DNA of 64,000 nt from Bordetella bronchialis (GCF_001676705.1 NZ_CP016170.1:3224001-3288000), one strand, 5' to 3'. Counted from the stretch's first letter, positions 51,996 to 62,682 are shown. Program-made: numbers and translations. The notes: a model not told the origin generated them from the sequence alone.

Positions 51996-53408
51996 TCACA
52001 GGCTGTAATACATGTCGAATTCGACAGGGTGAGTCGTCATGCGCAGACGCTGCACTTCCTGCTCCTTCAACGCCAGATAGCCGTCCAGCATGTCGTCGGT
52101 GAACACACCGCCGCGCGTCAGGAACTCGCGATCCTTGTCCAGGGCTTCCAGGGCCTGATCCAGCGACGCGCAGACGGTCGGGATCTTGGCGTCTTCTTCC
52201 GGCGGCAGGTCGTACAGGTTCTTGTCGGCCGGATCGCCGGGGTGGATCTTGTTCTGGACGCCGTCCAGGCCGGCCATCATCAGCGCCGAGAAAGCCAGGT
52301 ACGGGTTGGCCAGGGGGTCCGGGAAGCGCGTTTCGATGCGGCGGCCCTTGGGGTTGCCGACATACGGGATGCGGATCGACGCCGAACGGTTGCGGGCCGA
52401 GTAGGCCAGCTTGACCGGGGCTTCGAAGTGCGGAACCAGGCGCTTGTAGGAGTTCGTGCCGGGGTTGGTGATCGCGTTCAGCGCGCGGGCATGCTTGATG
52501 ATGCCGCCGATGTAGTACAGCGCGAATTCCGACAGGCCGGCGTAGCCGTTGCCCGCGAACAGGTTCTGGCCATCCTTCCAGATCGACTGGTGCACGTGCA
52601 TGCCGGAACCGTTGTCGCCGACGACGGGCTTGGGCATGAAGGTGGCGGTCTTGCCATAGGCATGGGCCACGTTGTGCACGACGTACTTCAGGACCTGGTT
52701 CCAGTCGGCGCGCTGGACCAGCGTGCTGAACTTGGTGCCGATTTCCAGCTGGCCGGGTGCGGCGACTTCATGGTGATGCACTTCGACGGGCACGCCCTGC
52801 TGTTCCAGCAGCAGGCACATTTCGGAGCGCATGTCCTGGAAGGAATCGACGGGGGGAACCGGGAAGTAGCCGCCCTTGACCAGCGGACGATGGCCCAGGT
52901 TGCCGCCTTCGAATTCGGTGCCGGTCGACCACGGGGCCTCTTCCGACTTGATCTTGACGAAAGTACCGGACATATCGGTATTCCACGTCACGCCGTCGAA
53001 GACGAAGAATTCCGGTTCCGGACCGAAGTAGGCGGTGTCGCCGATGCCCGAGGACTTCAGGTAGGCCTCGGCACGCTTGGCCAGCGAGCGCGGGTCACGG
53101 GAGTAACCCTTCATGTCCGACGGTTCGACGACGTCGCAGGTCAGGACCAGCGTGGTCTCTTCCATGAACGGATCGATGCGCGCCGTGGTGGCGTCGGGGA
53201 TCAGCAGCATGTCGGAGGCTTCGATGCCCTTCCAGCCGGGGATCGAGGAGCCGTCGAAAGCGTGGCCGCTTTCGAATTTGTCTTCGTCGATCACGTGGGA
53301 CGGCACCGAAACATGGTGCTCGCGGCCGGCGGTGTCGGTGAAACGGAAGTCGACGAACTTGACCTCCGCGTCAGCAATCTGTTTCAGGACTTCTTTAGGG
53401 CTTGCCAT
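51996..53408 (-). CDS. glnA: type I glutamine synthetase
   Basis: Enzyme of 470 residues that makes glutamine from glutamate, ammonia and ATP. Landmarks are [16 protein letters not shown], the ATP-site [18 protein letters not shown] and NLYDLPPEE, whose Tyr is the adenylylation site in GS-I-beta. The start at 53408 has GGAG 5 nt upstream; the longer frame is unsupported. A sigma-54 promoter lies 58 bp before the start with two NtrC boxes further upstream, so transcription should be controlled by nitrogen supply through NtrB/NtrC encoded next door. Confidence 0.97.
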   Translation of the reverse strand: MASPKEVLKQIADAEVKFVDFRFTDTAGREHHVSVPSHVIDEDKFESGHAFDGSSIPGWKGIEASDMLLIPDATTARIDPFMEETTLVLTCDVVEPSDMKGYSRDPRSLAKRAEAYLKSSGIGDTAYFGPEPEFFVFDGVTWNTDMSGTFVKIKSEEAPWSTGTEFEGGNLGHRPLVKGGYFPVPPVDSFQDMRSEMCLLLEQQGVPVEVHHHEVAAPGQLEIGTKFSTLVQRADWNQVLKYVVHNVAHAYGKTATFMPKPVVGDNGSGMHVHQSIWKDGQNLFAGNGYAGLSEFALYYIGGIIKHARALNAITNPGTNSYKRLVPHFEAPVKLAYSARNRSASIRIPYVGNPKGRRIETRFPDPLANPYLAFSALMMAGLDGVQNKIHPGDPADKNLYDLPPEEDAKIPTVCASLDQALEALDKDREFLTRGGVFTDDMLDGYLALKEQEVQRLRMTTHPVEFDMYYSL

Positions 53409-53465
53409 GTCATCTCCGTTTGATAAAGGGTCGAGTGCTGCAACTCGACTGGCACCAGCTAAAAA

Positions 53466-53480
53466 GCAACATCCGTGCCA
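53466..53480 (-). promoter_or_regulatory. sigma-54 promoter of glnA
   Basis: Read on the minus strand the sequence is TGGCAC-GGATG-TTGC, a full match to the -24/-12 consensus TGGCAC-N5-TTGC. Transcription would begin about 12 nt downstream, near 53455, giving a leader of about 47 nt before the glnA ATG. Confidence 0.9.
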
Positions 53481-53538
53481 TCTTTTCCCATCGGAATCCC
53501 GGGGCAGGATGGCGCTTCGAGGGGAACGCACGAAAATA

Positions 53539-53555
53539 TGCACCAAAATAGTGCC
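53539..53555. promoter_or_regulatory. NtrC binding site 1 upstream of glnA
   Basis: TGCACCAAAATAGTGCC matches 12 of the 14 fixed positions of TGCACCA-N3-TGGTGCA. It is about 75 bp upstream of the sigma-54 promoter. The half-sites overlap a second imperfect palindrome, GTGCCC-N5-GGGGCAC, at 53551-53568. Confidence 0.75.
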
Positions 53556-53571
53556 CATTATGGGGCACGAA

Positions 53572-53588
53572 AGAACCATTCTGGTGCA
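53572..53588. promoter_or_regulatory. NtrC binding site 2 upstream of glnA
   Basis: AGAACCATTCTGGTGCA matches 12 of 14 fixed positions of the NtrC consensus. Its centre is 33 bp from that of site 1, about three helical turns, placing two NtrC dimers on one DNA face as in enteric glnA enhancers. It abuts the hemW stop codon. Confidence 0.75.
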
Positions 53589-54839
53589 TCAGTTCAAAAA
53601 CAGTGCTTGCAGGTCGTTCAGGAACGCCCAACCCTGAGGCGTCGCCTTCAATCGCGTGGGATCCGCGTCCAGCAGGCCCCTGGCCACCGCTGCCTCCAGT
53701 TGGTGCGCGATCGCGGCCAGGGACAGGCCCGTGCGCTCGGCGAAATACGTGGCCGGCACCCCTTCCTTCAGGCGCAGCACATTCAGCATGAACTCGAAGG
53801 GCAGTTCGTCCTTGCCGACTTCGCGCGACTCGGCGATATGCGAGCCGTCCCGCGCCATGGCCGCCGCCATCCAGCGTTCCGGATTGCGGGTGCGCGCCTC
53901 GCGCAGGATACGGTCGTGGAAAGACAATTTGCCGTGCGCGCCCGGGCCGATGCCCAGGTAGTCGCCGAACTCCCAGTAATTGACGTTATGGCGGGAGCGC
54001 GCGCCCGGCCGAGCATAGGCGGAGACCTCGTAGCGCGCCAGCCCCGCCTCCGCCGCGAGCGCTTCCACCGTGTCCTGCATCGCGGCCGCCGTATCGTCGT
54101 CGGGCAGGTTCTCCGGCGGGTATTTGGCGAAGACGGTGTTCGGCTCCAGGGTCAGGTGATACAGCGACAGATGCTCGGTGCCATGGGACAGGGCCTCGCG
54201 CACATCGGCCTCGCAGGCCCGCAGGGATTGGCCCGGCAAGGCGAACATCAGGTCCAGGTTGACGCGCGCGACCGCGGCCTGCGCCATCGCGATGGCGCGG
54301 CGCGCCTGGGCGGCGTCGTGGATACGCCCCAGCGCGCGCAGCTGGGCGTCGTCGAAGCTCTGGATACCCAGCGACAGGCGGTTGACGCCGCTGGCCGCAT
54401 AGTCGCGGAAGCGGCTTGCCTCCGCCGTGCCGGGGTTGGCTTCCATGGTGATTTCGGCGTCCGGCCACAGGTTCAGGCAGGCCCGCAGCATGGCCAGCAA
54501 TTCGTCCAGGCCGGCCGCCGACAGCAGGCTGGGCGTGCCGCCGCCGATGAACACCGAAATCACCTGGCGGCCCCAGATCTGCGGCAAGGCCTGCTCCAGG
54601 TCCGCGCGCAAGGCGTCCAGATAGGCGCGCTCCGGGATGTCGCCGTCGGCGGCATGCGAATTGAAGTCGCAGTAAGGACATTTGCGCACGCACCAGGGCA
54701 CGTGCACATATAGGGATAGCGGCGGCAGGCTGGTCAGCCCCGACGCGCCCGGGCCCAGGCGCGTCGCGGCCCCCGGGGCGCCGGCCCCCGGGGCGCCGGC
54801 GCCGGGGATCGCCGGCCGGATGGGAATGGTAATGGGCAT
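53589..54839 (-). CDS. hemW: radical SAM heme chaperone HemW (formerly HemN-like)
   Basis: Protein of 416 residues. The radical-SAM cluster motif CVRKCPYC is at about residue 49, followed by FIGGGTPSLL and LSLGIQSFDD. The cluster motif is followed by Asp-Phe-Asn, and the HemW-type HNVNYWEFGDYLGIGPGAH block is present. It delivers heme to respiratory enzymes rather than oxidising coproporphyrinogen. The N-terminus includes a short Gly/Ala/Pro repeat (GAGAPGAGAPGA) encoded by a GC-rich direct repeat, so a later start is possible. It starts 18 nt after rdgB on the same strand. Confidence 0.93.
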   Translation of the reverse strand: MPITIPIRPAIPGAGAPGAGAPGAATRLGPGASGLTSLPPLSLYVHVPWCVRKCPYCDFNSHAADGDIPERAYLDALRADLEQALPQIWGRQVISVFIGGGTPSLLSAAGLDELLAMLRACLNLWPDAEITMEANPGTAEASRFRDYAASGVNRLSLGIQSFDDAQLRALGRIHDAAQARRAIAMAQAAVARVNLDLMFALPGQSLRACEADVREALSHGTEHLSLYHLTLEPNTVFAKYPPENLPDDDTAAAMQDTVEALAAEAGLARYEVSAYARPGARSRHNVNYWEFGDYLGIGPGAHGKLSFHDRILREARTRNPERWMAAAMARDGSHIAESREVGKDELPFEFMLNVLRLKEGVPATYFAERTGLSLAAIAHQLEAAVARGLLDADPTRLKATPQGWAFLNDLQALFLN

Positions 54840-54857
54840 GGCAGATAGGGAGCGCCG

Positions 54858-55484
54858 TCAGCGCGTGGCCCGGTCCAGCTTGGCAAGCAATTCGCGCAAG
54901 GCCATCGCGCGGTGGCTGACGGCGTTCTTGTCCGCGGGCGCCAGTTCGGCCGCCGTCTTGCCCTGGTCGGGCAGGTAGAAATAAGGATCGTAGCCGAAGC
55001 CGTTGCCGCCGGCCGGCGTTCGGGCGATTTCACCGTACCACACGCCCTCGCCCACCAGCGGGCGCGGATCGTCCGCCGACCGCACCAGGACGAGGACCGC
55101 GACATAACAGGCGCGGCGGTCGGTCCGGCCGGCCAGCTCGCGTATCAACAGGGCATTGTTGGCCTCGTCGGATTTCTCGCCCCCGTTCAGGCTGGCGTAG
55201 CGCGCCGAATAAACGCCCGGCGCGCCGGCCAGCGCATCGACACACAAGCCCGAATCGTCGGCCAGCGCCGGCAGGCCGGTCAGGCGGCTGGCATGGCGCG
55301 CTTTTTCCAGCGCGTTTTCCAGGAAGGTACAGTGCGGCTCCGGCGCGTCCGGCACGCCCAGTTCCCCCTGGGGAATCAGGGCGATGCCCAGGGGAGCGAA
55401 CAGCGCGGAGAACTCGCGCAGCTTGCCGGCATTGCCGGAGGCGAGGACCACGCGGTTCAGGCTGGGGTTGGGATCGGCTTGCAT
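54858..55484 (-). CDS. rdgB: dITP/XTP pyrophosphatase (HAM1/RdgB)
   Basis: House-cleaning nucleotidase of 208 residues. VLASGNAGKLREF near the N-terminus is the nucleotide-binding loop and ADDSGLCVDAL contains the catalytic Asp pair. GYDPYFYLP and the late SHRAMALREL are also typical. It removes inosine and xanthosine triphosphates from the nucleotide pool. It forms a unit with hemW; rph, commonly the next neighbour, is separated here by a chemoreceptor and an EAL/GGDEF gene. Confidence 0.95.
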   Translation of the reverse strand: MQADPNPSLNRVVLASGNAGKLREFSALFAPLGIALIPQGELGVPDAPEPHCTFLENALEKARHASRLTGLPALADDSGLCVDALAGAPGVYSARYASLNGGEKSDEANNALLIRELAGRTDRRACYVAVLVLVRSADDPRPLVGEGVWYGEIARTPAGGNGFGYDPYFYLPDQGKTAAELAPADKNAVSHRAMALRELLAKLDRATR

Positions 55485-55571
55485 GGATTTTGTAACGGGA
55501 GATGCGGCGCACTAGGCAAACTGGTAGTGTATCGCCCGCGCAGGAGACACAGATTGAAACGACTGCGCAAT

Positions 55572-57443
55572 ATGAGCCGCTCACCATACGCGCTCTTCAT
55601 CCGGTGCCAAAGTATGCACGCGTCTGTACACCCCGCCATTCCGGCCGCCGGCCCGGACGCGGTCCTGGCCTCCGCGGGGCTGCTGGACGACATCCTGCGC
55701 GCCGGACGCCTCAGCGCCCTGTTCCAGCCCGTCGTCGACCTGGCCAATGGCCGCATCTATGGCTACGAAAGCCTGATCCGCGGGCCGCGCGATACGGACC
55801 TGCACATGCCGGAAGCCCTGTTCGGCGAGGCGCGCCGGCACGGCGTCCACCCGCTGGTCGAACATGCCAGCGCCAACAGCGGCCTGCGTGGGTTCCAGCA
55901 GGCCGGGCCGCCCGCCGGCAGCAGCCTGTTCCTGAATATGTCGGCGTCCGCCCTGGTCCATTTCTGGATGCAATGGGGCGAGGCCATGCCGGCCCGCCTG
56001 CTGCATGCCAGCGACATCGAACCGAGCCGCGTCATCATCGAGCTGACCGAGCATGATCCGGTCTATCCGGACATGCGCGTGCTTACCGAAATCCTGGGCG
56101 CCCTGCGGGCGCACGGGGTGCGCCTGGCACTGGACGATTACGGGGTCGGCCATGCCAGCCTGCAGCTGTGGTCGGAGGCGCAGCCCGACCTGGTCAAGAT
56201 CGACCGCTATTTCTTCCATGGCATCGCGCAGGACGAACGGCGCCAGAAACTGGTGCGCGCGGTTCTTTCCGTCGCCCAATGCCTGGGGACGCCCACCGTG
56301 GCCGAAGGCGTCGAAACCGCGGAAGACCTGGCCGTCGTGCGCGACCTGGGCATACGCTACGCCCAGGGCTGGTTCCTGGGTTATCCGGCCGCCCGCCTGC
56401 ACACCGAAGTCGCGCCCCAGGTCCGCCAGGTCCTGAGCGCGCGGACGCCGCCACGCAGCGCGGCGCGGATGCCGGGCGCCACGGCCGCCACGCTGCGGGT
56501 CGAGGCGCCCTCGGTTTCGCCCGGCCGCCACACCAACGACGATGTGCACCGGCTTTTCGACGAACACAAGGCCCTGCACGCGGTCGCGGTGGTGGACGAT
56601 CACAATCGTCCGGTCGGCATCATCAACCGCCGCGATTTCACCGAACGCTACGCGCAACGCTATACCCGCGAACTGTTCGGCCGCGATGCCTGCACGACAT
56701 TCATGAACGACCAGCCCGTGCTGGTCGACGTGCACGCGTCGATAGACCAGCTCAGCCACGTGCTGGTATCGGACGACCAGCGCTACCTGGTCGACGGTTT
56801 CATCATCACGCGCGACGGCGACTACGATGGCCTGGGGACCGGCGAAGCCCTGGTGCGCTCGGTCACGGAAATGCGCATCGAGGCGGCGCGCTACGCCAAT
56901 CCGCTGACCTCCTTGCCGGGCAATATCCCCATCAGCCAGCACATCGGCAGCCTGCTGGATGGCGGCGTCGAGTTCGTCACCTGCTATTGCGACCTGAACC
57001 ACTTCAAGCCGTTCAACGACGTGTACGGCTACTGGCGCGGCGACGACATGATCCAGCTGTGCGCGGCGGCGATACGGAAGCACTGCGACCCGCAGCGCGA
57101 TTTCGTCGGCCACGTGGGCGGCGACGATTTCGTCATCCTGTTCCGCAGCGCGGACTGGCGCGAGCGCGCCGAGCGCATCATCGCCGAGTTCGACCACGAT
57201 GCCATCGGCCTGTACGACGACGAAGGCCGCACCCGCGGCGGCATCGAAGCGGAAGACCGCTACGGCGTCATGCGGTCATTCCCCTTCGTCACGCTCAGCA
57301 TCGGCGCCCTGCACGTGACGCCGCGTTCAGGCGCCCGCATCCGCCCCGAGGACATTGCCTCGGCGGCTGCCCGCGTCAAGCACCAGGTCAAGCATGGAAA
57401 CGTTGCGCTCGTCGTCGAACCCTATCTGACGCCCGGCAACTGA
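55572..57443 (+). CDS. EAL-CBS-GGDEF cyclic-di-GMP signalling protein
   Basis: Protein of 623 residues. The EAL phosphodiesterase domain (about 37-285) has YESLIR at 65-70 (Glu kept, Ala replaced by Ser), [29 protein letters not shown] and AEGVET, so all metal and catalytic residues are present. A CBS-pair region follows (about 315-440). The GGDEF domain (about 460-610) has GGDDF at 516-520, an acceptable variant; its activity is uncertain. No transmembrane segment. ATG at 55572 is used; ATG at 55614 is possible. Its last 117 bp are antisense to the 3' end of the convergent chemoreceptor gene. Confidence 0.88.
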   Translation: MSRSPYALFIRCQSMHASVHPAIPAAGPDAVLASAGLLDDILRAGRLSALFQPVVDLANGRIYGYESLIRGPRDTDLHMPEALFGEARRHGVHPLVEHASANSGLRGFQQAGPPAGSSLFLNMSASALVHFWMQWGEAMPARLLHASDIEPSRVIIELTEHDPVYPDMRVLTEILGALRAHGVRLALDDYGVGHASLQLWSEAQPDLVKIDRYFFHGIAQDERRQKLVRAVLSVAQCLGTPTVAEGVETAEDLAVVRDLGIRYAQGWFLGYPAARLHTEVAPQVRQVLSARTPPRSAARMPGATAATLRVEAPSVSPGRHTNDDVHRLFDEHKALHAVAVVDDHNRPVGIINRRDFTERYAQRYTRELFGRDACTTFMNDQPVLVDVHASIDQLSHVLVSDDQRYLVDGFIITRDGDYDGLGTGEALVRSVTEMRIEAARYANPLTSLPGNIPISQHIGSLLDGGVEFVTCYCDLNHFKPFNDVYGYWRGDDMIQLCAAAIRKHCDPQRDFVGHVGGDDFVILFRSADWRERAERIIAEFDHDAIGLYDDEGRTRGGIEAEDRYGVMRSFPFVTLSIGALHVTPRSGARIRPEDIASAAARVKHQVKHGNVALVVEPYLTPGN

Positions 57444-59036
57444 GACACGCCCGCGCGGCGGCGCGGCCGCGTCCCGGGGGCTTCCCAGCCTGAACACCGC
57501 CACGGCCTCGCCCAGGCGCTGCGCGCGGCCTTCCAGCGCCGCCACCGCGGCGGCCGTTTCCTCGGCCAAGGCCGCGTTTTCCTGGGTATTGCGGTCCAGG
57601 CCCGCCATGGCTTCGTGCATGGCGCCGATGCCGGCGGCCTGCTGGGCAGCGGCCTGCGAAATCTCGCGCACCAGTTCGGTCACCTTGGCCACGGCCACGC
57701 GCATGGCGCCGATGGTCTGGCCGGCCGCGCCCACCTCGCGCACGCCCGCCTCCACATGGTTGGCGGATTCCGCGATCAAGGCCTTGATCTCGCGCGCGGC
57801 GCTGGCGCTGCGCTGCGCCAGCGTGCGGACTTCGCCGGCCACGACGGCGAAGCCGCGGCCGGACTCGCCGGCGCGGGCCGCCTCCACGGCGGCGTTCAGG
57901 GCGAGCAGATTGGTCTGGAAGGCGATGCCGTCCACCACGCCGACGATGTCGCCGATATGGCGCGCACTGCCGGCGATGTCGCGCATGCGCGCCACGACCC
58001 GGTCGACCGCCTGGGCGCCCTGCTCGGCCAATGCCTCTACCCGATGCGCCTGGGTACTGGCCTGCTCGGCGTTGCCGGACGTCGTGTTCACCGTGCCCGC
58101 CAGCGTCGACATGCCGGCGGCGGTTTCCTGCAGCATGCCGGCCTGTTCCGCCGTGCGTTCGGACAACTGCACGCCGCCGGCGGCCAGCGCGCGCATATCG
58201 GCATGGATCTCGTCCACGGCCGCGCGCACGGTACCCACGGCGGCGGACAGGCCGTCCTGCATGCGGCTCATGGCCGAGAACAGCACGCCGATCTCGTTGT
58301 GGCCGCCGGCGGCGATGGGCCGCGTCAGGTCCCCATCGGCGATACGGTCGAAGTGTCCGCCCGCCTGCCGCAGCGGCTGCAGCAGCGAGCGATGCAGCAC
58401 CGCGCGTATGCCGATGGCCAGCAGCAGCACGAAGGCGCCCAGGGCAATGGCGGCGGTTACCGCGGCGTCCTGCATGTGCGCCACTTCGGCGATGGCCGCG
58501 GCGCCCTGGGCGCGCGTATAGCGCTGGAACTGGCCCTCTGCCTTGACATAGGCCTCGGCGGACGCGGGCAGGACTTCGTCGTTCAGGCGGTTCACTTCCA
58601 CGCCGTTGAAGCCCTGGATCGCCTTGCGCATCGGCAGCAGGCAGCCGTCCACCAGCCCGGCATAGGCCTGCATCGCGGCATCGTAAAGCGGCTTGCCGTC
58701 GGTGTTGGCATACGGCAGGGACTGCAATTGCTCGATACCCTTGCGCGCATCGCCCAGGAACTTGTCTGCCACGCCCAGCATCCGGTCGCGTTCGGGGATG
58801 CGGCCGCCTTCCATATAGGTCTTGGCGTCCACCAGCGCCGCACGCGCCTGGAAGACCGCGCTGCTGACATTGCCGAGTTCGCTGGCGCGCTCGATATTGT
58901 CGCGGCCAAGTTCCTCGACCCAGGCGCGGTTCTCCCGCAGCAAGGCAATGGCCGCGGCGCCCGCCCCGGCGAACAAGGCCACGAACAGCGCCAACACAAT
59001 CGTCAGCGCCAGATTCACACTCAATTTGTTCCGCAT
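57327..59036 (-). CDS. methyl-accepting chemotaxis protein
   Basis: Chemoreceptor of 569 residues. A membrane segment at about 7-32, a helical periplasmic sensor of about 155 residues (4-helix-bundle type), a second segment at about 193-217, a HAMP domain, then a signalling domain whose hairpin tip reads [19 protein letters not shown]. The C-terminal tail has no CheR-docking pentapeptide. The final 39 codons overlap the end of the EAL/GGDEF gene on the other strand. No other chemotaxis genes are near. The ligand is unknown. Confidence 0.92.
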   Translation of the reverse strand: MRNKLSVNLALTIVLALFVALFAGAGAAAIALLRENRAWVEELGRDNIERASELGNVSSAVFQARAALVDAKTYMEGGRIPERDRMLGVADKFLGDARKGIEQLQSLPYANTDGKPLYDAAMQAYAGLVDGCLLPMRKAIQGFNGVEVNRLNDEVLPASAEAYVKAEGQFQRYTRAQGAAAIAEVAHMQDAAVTAAIALGAFVLLLAIGIRAVLHRSLLQPLRQAGGHFDRIADGDLTRPIAAGGHNEIGVLFSAMSRMQDGLSAAVGTVRAAVDEIHADMRALAAGGVQLSERTAEQAGMLQETAAGMSTLAGTVNTTSGNAEQASTQAHRVEALAEQGAQAVDRVVARMRDIAGSARHIGDIVGVVDGIAFQTNLLALNAAVEAARAGESGRGFAVVAGEVRTLAQRSASAAREIKALIAESANHVEAGVREVGAAGQTIGAMRVAVAKVTELVREISQAAAQQAAGIGAMHEAMAGLDRNTQENAALAEETAAAVAALEGRAQRLGEAVAVFRLGSPRDAAAPPRGRVSVAGRQIGFDDERNVSMLDLVLDAGSRRGNVLGADAGA

Positions 59037-59155
59037 CGCAATCCCACCTTGGCTCCCTTGCGGGAAATACATCCGGTAAGGATTATGTTGCGGCCAAATG
59101 GCAGTTTCTTGACATGCCCGCGGCCACCGCCGCGTCCGGTGCCCGCGCCGTCCCG

Positions 59156-59911
59156 CTACGAGCGGGCGGCAGCATCGAGCAAGGCGTGGTTCTGCCCCTG
59201 CACCAACCCGGCAATGCCGCGCTCCGCCAGGGCCAGCATGGCATCGAGTTCCGCGCGGCTGAAGGCCACGCCTTCCGCCGTGCCCTGCACTTCCACGAAA
59301 GCGCCCGAACCGGTCATGACGACATTGACGTCGGCATCGCAGCCCGAATCCTCTTCGTAGTCCAGGTCCAGTACGGGGCTGCCGCCCACCATGCCCACCG
59401 ACACCGCGGCCACGTGATCGCGCAAGGGGTTGGCGGAGAGCTCGCCGCGTTTCATCAATAGCGCGACCGCATCGGCCATGGCCACCCAGGCGCCCGTGAT
59501 GCTGGCGCAGCGCGTGCCGCCGTCGGCTTGCAGCACGTCGCAATCGATATGCAGCGTACGTTCGCCCAGCGCCGCCATGTCCATGACGGCGCGCAGGCTG
59601 CGGCCGATCAGGCGCTGGATTTCCTGGGTGCGGCCGGACTGCTTGCCGCGCGCCGCCTCGCGGTCCCCGCGCGTGTGGGTGGCACGCGGCAGCATGCCGT
59701 ATTCGGCCGTCACCCAGCCCTGGCCCCGGCCCTTGAGGAAAGGCGGCACCTTGTCCAGCACGCTGGCGGTGCACAGTACGTGGGTGTTGCCGGCCTTGAT
59801 CAGCACCGATCCTTCGGCGTAGCGCGTGTAGCCGCGCGTGAACGACAGCGGACGCAGTTCGTCGGGCGCGCGGCCCGAGTGGCGGGACGGCGTGGATGCG
59901 GTTGAGGTCAC
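59156..59911 (-). CDS. rph: ribonuclease PH
   Basis: Phosphorolytic 3'-5' exoribonuclease of 251 residues trimming tRNA precursors. Conserved segments include [31 protein letters not shown] with the phosphate-binding Arg, and [21 protein letters not shown]. The start is a GTG at 59911 with GGAG 6 nt upstream. The longer reading on this strand includes antisense of yicC and is rejected. It is divergent from yicC, as in many beta-proteobacteria. Confidence 0.96.
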   Translation of the reverse strand: MTSTASTPSRHSGRAPDELRPLSFTRGYTRYAEGSVLIKAGNTHVLCTASVLDKVPPFLKGRGQGWVTAEYGMLPRATHTRGDREAARGKQSGRTQEIQRLIGRSLRAVMDMAALGERTLHIDCDVLQADGGTRCASITGAWVAMADAVALLMKRGELSANPLRDHVAAVSVGMVGGSPVLDLDYEEDSGCDADVNVVMTGSGAFVEVQGTAEGVAFSRAELDAMLALAERGIAGLVQGQNHALLDAAARS

Positions 59912-60127
59912 GGATATCTCCAGTCGATCGGAAGTCTGAGCGGCGGCGCGCCGGCCGCCTGCCCGTCGCAGCACGGGGCGCGGTCCATGGGGGCATACCC
60001 CGCCGGGCTGGCATTGTACGTGTACACCGCCATGAAGACCTTGCGCCGGCACGAAGGATGAGCGCCTTCGGGTTATCCTGCCGGCATGCGTTCGCCCCGC
60101 GACCGCCCATTCAGGATTGTATTGACC

Positions 60128-61069
60128 ATGATACGAAGCATGACGGCCTTCGGCAGCGCCCGCGCCGATCTGGACCAGGGTTCGCTGGCGCTGGAATTCC
60201 GCAGCGTCAACAGCCGCTTTCTCGACCTGTATTTCCGCCTGCCCGACGATCTGCGGCATCTGGAATCGCCGCTGCGCGAACTGCTGACCGGCAGCCTGGG
60301 ACGCGGCAAGGTGGAGGTACGCGTCAGCTATACGCGCAATGCCGCTGCCGAGCTGGACCGCCTGGACCCGCAATGGCTGCAGCGCCTGGCCGAACAATTG
60401 CAGGCCGCGCGGCAGATCCTGCCCGAGACGGAATCGCCCCGGCTGGCGGAGCTGTTCAACTGGCCCGGCCAGCGCAATAACGATGCGCTGGATCCGCAGG
60501 CCTGGGGCGCGGCCGGCATGCAGGCCGCCCGCGAAGCGCTGGCCCAGCTGCAGGACGCGCGTGCCCGCGAAGGCGAACGCCTTGCCGCGATGATGCGCGA
60601 CTGCGCCGCCGGCATAGAAAAAATCGTCGATGAAGTCGAACGCCATCTGCCGCAGCTGCTTGCCGACCACCGCGAAAAACTGGCCGCCAAGCTGCGCGAA
60701 ACGGTAGAGGCCGCCTTCCCCGGCGGCTTCACGCATATCACCGGACCGGAGCTTACCGAACGCCTGGCCCAGGAAGCCAACCTGTTCGCGCTGCGCATCG
60801 ACGTGGCCGAAGAGCTCTCGCGCCTGCGTTCGCACCTGGCCGAACTCCAGCACATCCTGGCCGATGGCGATGGCGGCAACGGCGGCAAATCCGGCAAGCG
60901 CACCGGTGGCGGCAGCGCCGGCAAGCGCCTGGATTTCCTGTTCCAGGAAATGAACCGCGAAGCCAACACCCTGGGCTCCAAGGCCGGCAGCGTCGATGTC
61001 ACGCGCGCCGCCATGGACCTGAAACTGCTGATCGAGCAAATGCGGGAGCAGGCGCAGAACATCGAGTAG
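60128..61069 (+). CDS. yicC: YicC/YloC-family endoribonuclease
   Basis: Protein of 313 residues. It begins [14 protein letters not shown] and has the conserved [17 protein letters not shown] and, near the end, [22 protein letters not shown]. The family includes manganese-dependent endoribonucleases affecting stress survival. The ATG at 60128 matches the conserved beginning; AGGA lies 11 nt before it. Divergent from rph with about 216 bp between. A short Gly/Lys-rich insert ([16 protein letters not shown]) near residue 255 is longer than in E. coli. Confidence 0.94.
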   Translation: MIRSMTAFGSARADLDQGSLALEFRSVNSRFLDLYFRLPDDLRHLESPLRELLTGSLGRGKVEVRVSYTRNAAAELDRLDPQWLQRLAEQLQAARQILPETESPRLAELFNWPGQRNNDALDPQAWGAAGMQAAREALAQLQDARAREGERLAAMMRDCAAGIEKIVDEVERHLPQLLADHREKLAAKLRETVEAAFPGGFTHITGPELTERLAQEANLFALRIDVAEELSRLRSHLAELQHILADGDGGNGGKSGKRTGGGSAGKRLDFLFQEMNREANTLGSKAGSVDVTRAAMDLKLLIEQMREQAQNIE

Positions 61070-61371
61070 GCAGTCTGGCCGGGCTGCCCGCGGCGGCCCG
61101 CGCATCCACGCGATGGGTGCTTGCCGCCCCGAAGCGCTTTCGGCCAGGGACCGGGATCTAGCGAACCCGCCCTCACCGCGCCCCACGGTCCTGGCTCCGG
61201 CCCGCTCACCCGCGCAACATAGCGCTACCAGTCATTTCCCTCCGCCTGTCGGACAAGATCATGCAGGGTAACTAGCGGGTCCCCAGCTCTTGCCGCCGTT
61301 GCGACGTCCCCAAATCATGGACGTGCCGCCGCTCGGATCCTCCGGGCGGCCATGCGGACCGGAGAGACGAA
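61070..61371. other. 302-bp intergenic region between yicC and the phosphoesterase gene
   Basis: No gene, repeat or clear promoter was identified. The base composition becomes less GC-rich toward the phosphoesterase start. Confidence 0.4.
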
Positions 61372-62682
61372 ATGCCCATGACTGCCCGCGGTACGTTGAC
61401 ACATCGTTTTCTTCTTTGCGGTCTCGCTTGCCTTGCAATCCTGGTGCGGCCGGCCCTTGCGGTAGACAGCTTCAGCTTCATCGTGGCGGCCGATCCCCAG
61501 CCATGGCGCCTCGACAACGGGCTGGACTCGAACTCCGACGGGAACCGCCAGAACTGGCTGAACGTCGCCAATCCGACTTATCAGAGCATGCGTGGCCTGG
61601 GTGCCAAGCTGATGATCATCAACGGCGACATGACGGAGTTCGGGCGCGCCGCGACATGGGCAGACACGTTGAGCGCGGCTGGCAATGCGAACATGCCGGT
61701 CATGTTCGGCCTGGGCAATCACGACTACTCCAATAACATCAATGACTGCACGGATGGACTCAATACCTTCTTCAATCATTGCGCCGTCGAATCCGTGGTC
61801 AACTTGACTTACCAGTACCGACCGGAGCAATGGCAGAACTACGGCGGATTGAGTGGTCTGAATATCGTCCGCAAAGACTGGACCACCACGGTCGACACCA
61901 ATAATTACCTCGACGAGATCAACGGCAGCCTGGCGTATTCATTCGAGTATGGCGGCGTGCACTTTATCCAGCTCAATCTGTGTCCGACCTATACCCGCAG
62001 CTTCTCCGACTCGAACTACGAGGTCAACATCACCAGCGCCGTGGATTGGTTGACAGGCGATATCGCGGCCGCGCGGGCCTTCGGATTCAAAATAGTCATG
62101 AATTACCATGCCCCCTACGATCCGCAATGCCCGCTGCCGCAGCAATTCCTGGATCTGGCCAAGAAGGTAGACGTCATTTTCAACGGCGATTTGCACGAGT
62201 TTCGCTATGACACCGATCTGGGCGTTCCCCGATTCGTTGTGGATGCCATTTATCATGGCGGCTATTACCTTGTTTCGGTAAACGACAACGGCATGGCCGT
62301 ACAGCAGTACAACGGCATCACGGGCACGCCGAGCGCACTGGGCAACCCCCAATTCGTGCCCTTCGGCCTGATGCCTTATATCGCCAACCCGCAGAACGGC
62401 TCGGTCGTCTATGTCCCGCCGCGGCCAACGATCAATGGCACGGGCGTACCCAACGCCCCCTTGAATGCCTCGGTGCAGTACGGCCAGCAAAGTCCCTTGC
62501 CATTTTGTCAAACGACGGTCAATCCGGACGGCACGTGGGACTGCAGCAGCAGCTTTATCGGATCGAACAGCAGTCCGAACACGGTGATCGTCACGCAGAC
62601 GGTGGATCAGCAACAGAGTCCGCCCGCGTACAGTACGTTCACCATTCAGGTCGTCGACGCCCCCACGCCATCGAAGCACTGA
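61372..62682 (+). CDS. exported metallophosphoesterase with C-terminal Ig-like domain
   Basis: Protein of 436 residues. A signal peptide ends near PALA-VDSF. The calcineurin-like fold shows ADPQPW (Asp41-x-Gln43 in place of the usual Asp-x-His), NGDMTEFG (Asp86), GNHDYS (Asn116-His117), MNYHAPYD and NGDLHEF, so the two-metal centre is essentially complete. From about residue 345 a Pro/Asn/Ser/Thr-rich segment (PTINGTGVPNAPLNASV) resembles bacterial Ig-like repeats of surface proteins. Codon use is richer in A/T than that of its neighbours, suggesting recent acquisition. The ATG at 61372 has GGAG 7 nt upstream. Substrate unknown. Confidence 0.82.
   Translation: MPMTARGTLTHRFLLCGLACLAILVRPALAVDSFSFIVAADPQPWRLDNGLDSNSDGNRQNWLNVANPTYQSMRGLGAKLMIINGDMTEFGRAATWADTLSAAGNANMPVMFGLGNHDYSNNINDCTDGLNTFFNHCAVESVVNLTYQYRPEQWQNYGGLSGLNIVRKDWTTTVDTNNYLDEINGSLAYSFEYGGVHFIQLNLCPTYTRSFSDSNYEVNITSAVDWLTGDIAAARAFGFKIVMNYHAPYDPQCPLPQQFLDLAKKVDVIFNGDLHEFRYDTDLGVPRFVVDAIYHGGYYLVSVNDNGMAVQQYNGITGTPSALGNPQFVPFGLMPYIANPQNGSVVYVPPRPTINGTGVPNAPLNASVQYGQQSPLPFCQTTVNPDGTWDCSSSFIGSNSSPNTVIVTQTVDQQQSPPAYSTFTIQVVDAPTPSKH

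Noticed and set aside
54912..55571. N-terminal extension of the EAL/GGDEF open frame
   Set aside because: It is antisense to rdgB, and the EAL homology starts after 55572.
59912..61186. Long extension of the rph open frame on the minus strand
   Set aside because: It runs antisense through yicC; the conserved RNase PH start is at 59911 with a good ribosome binding site.
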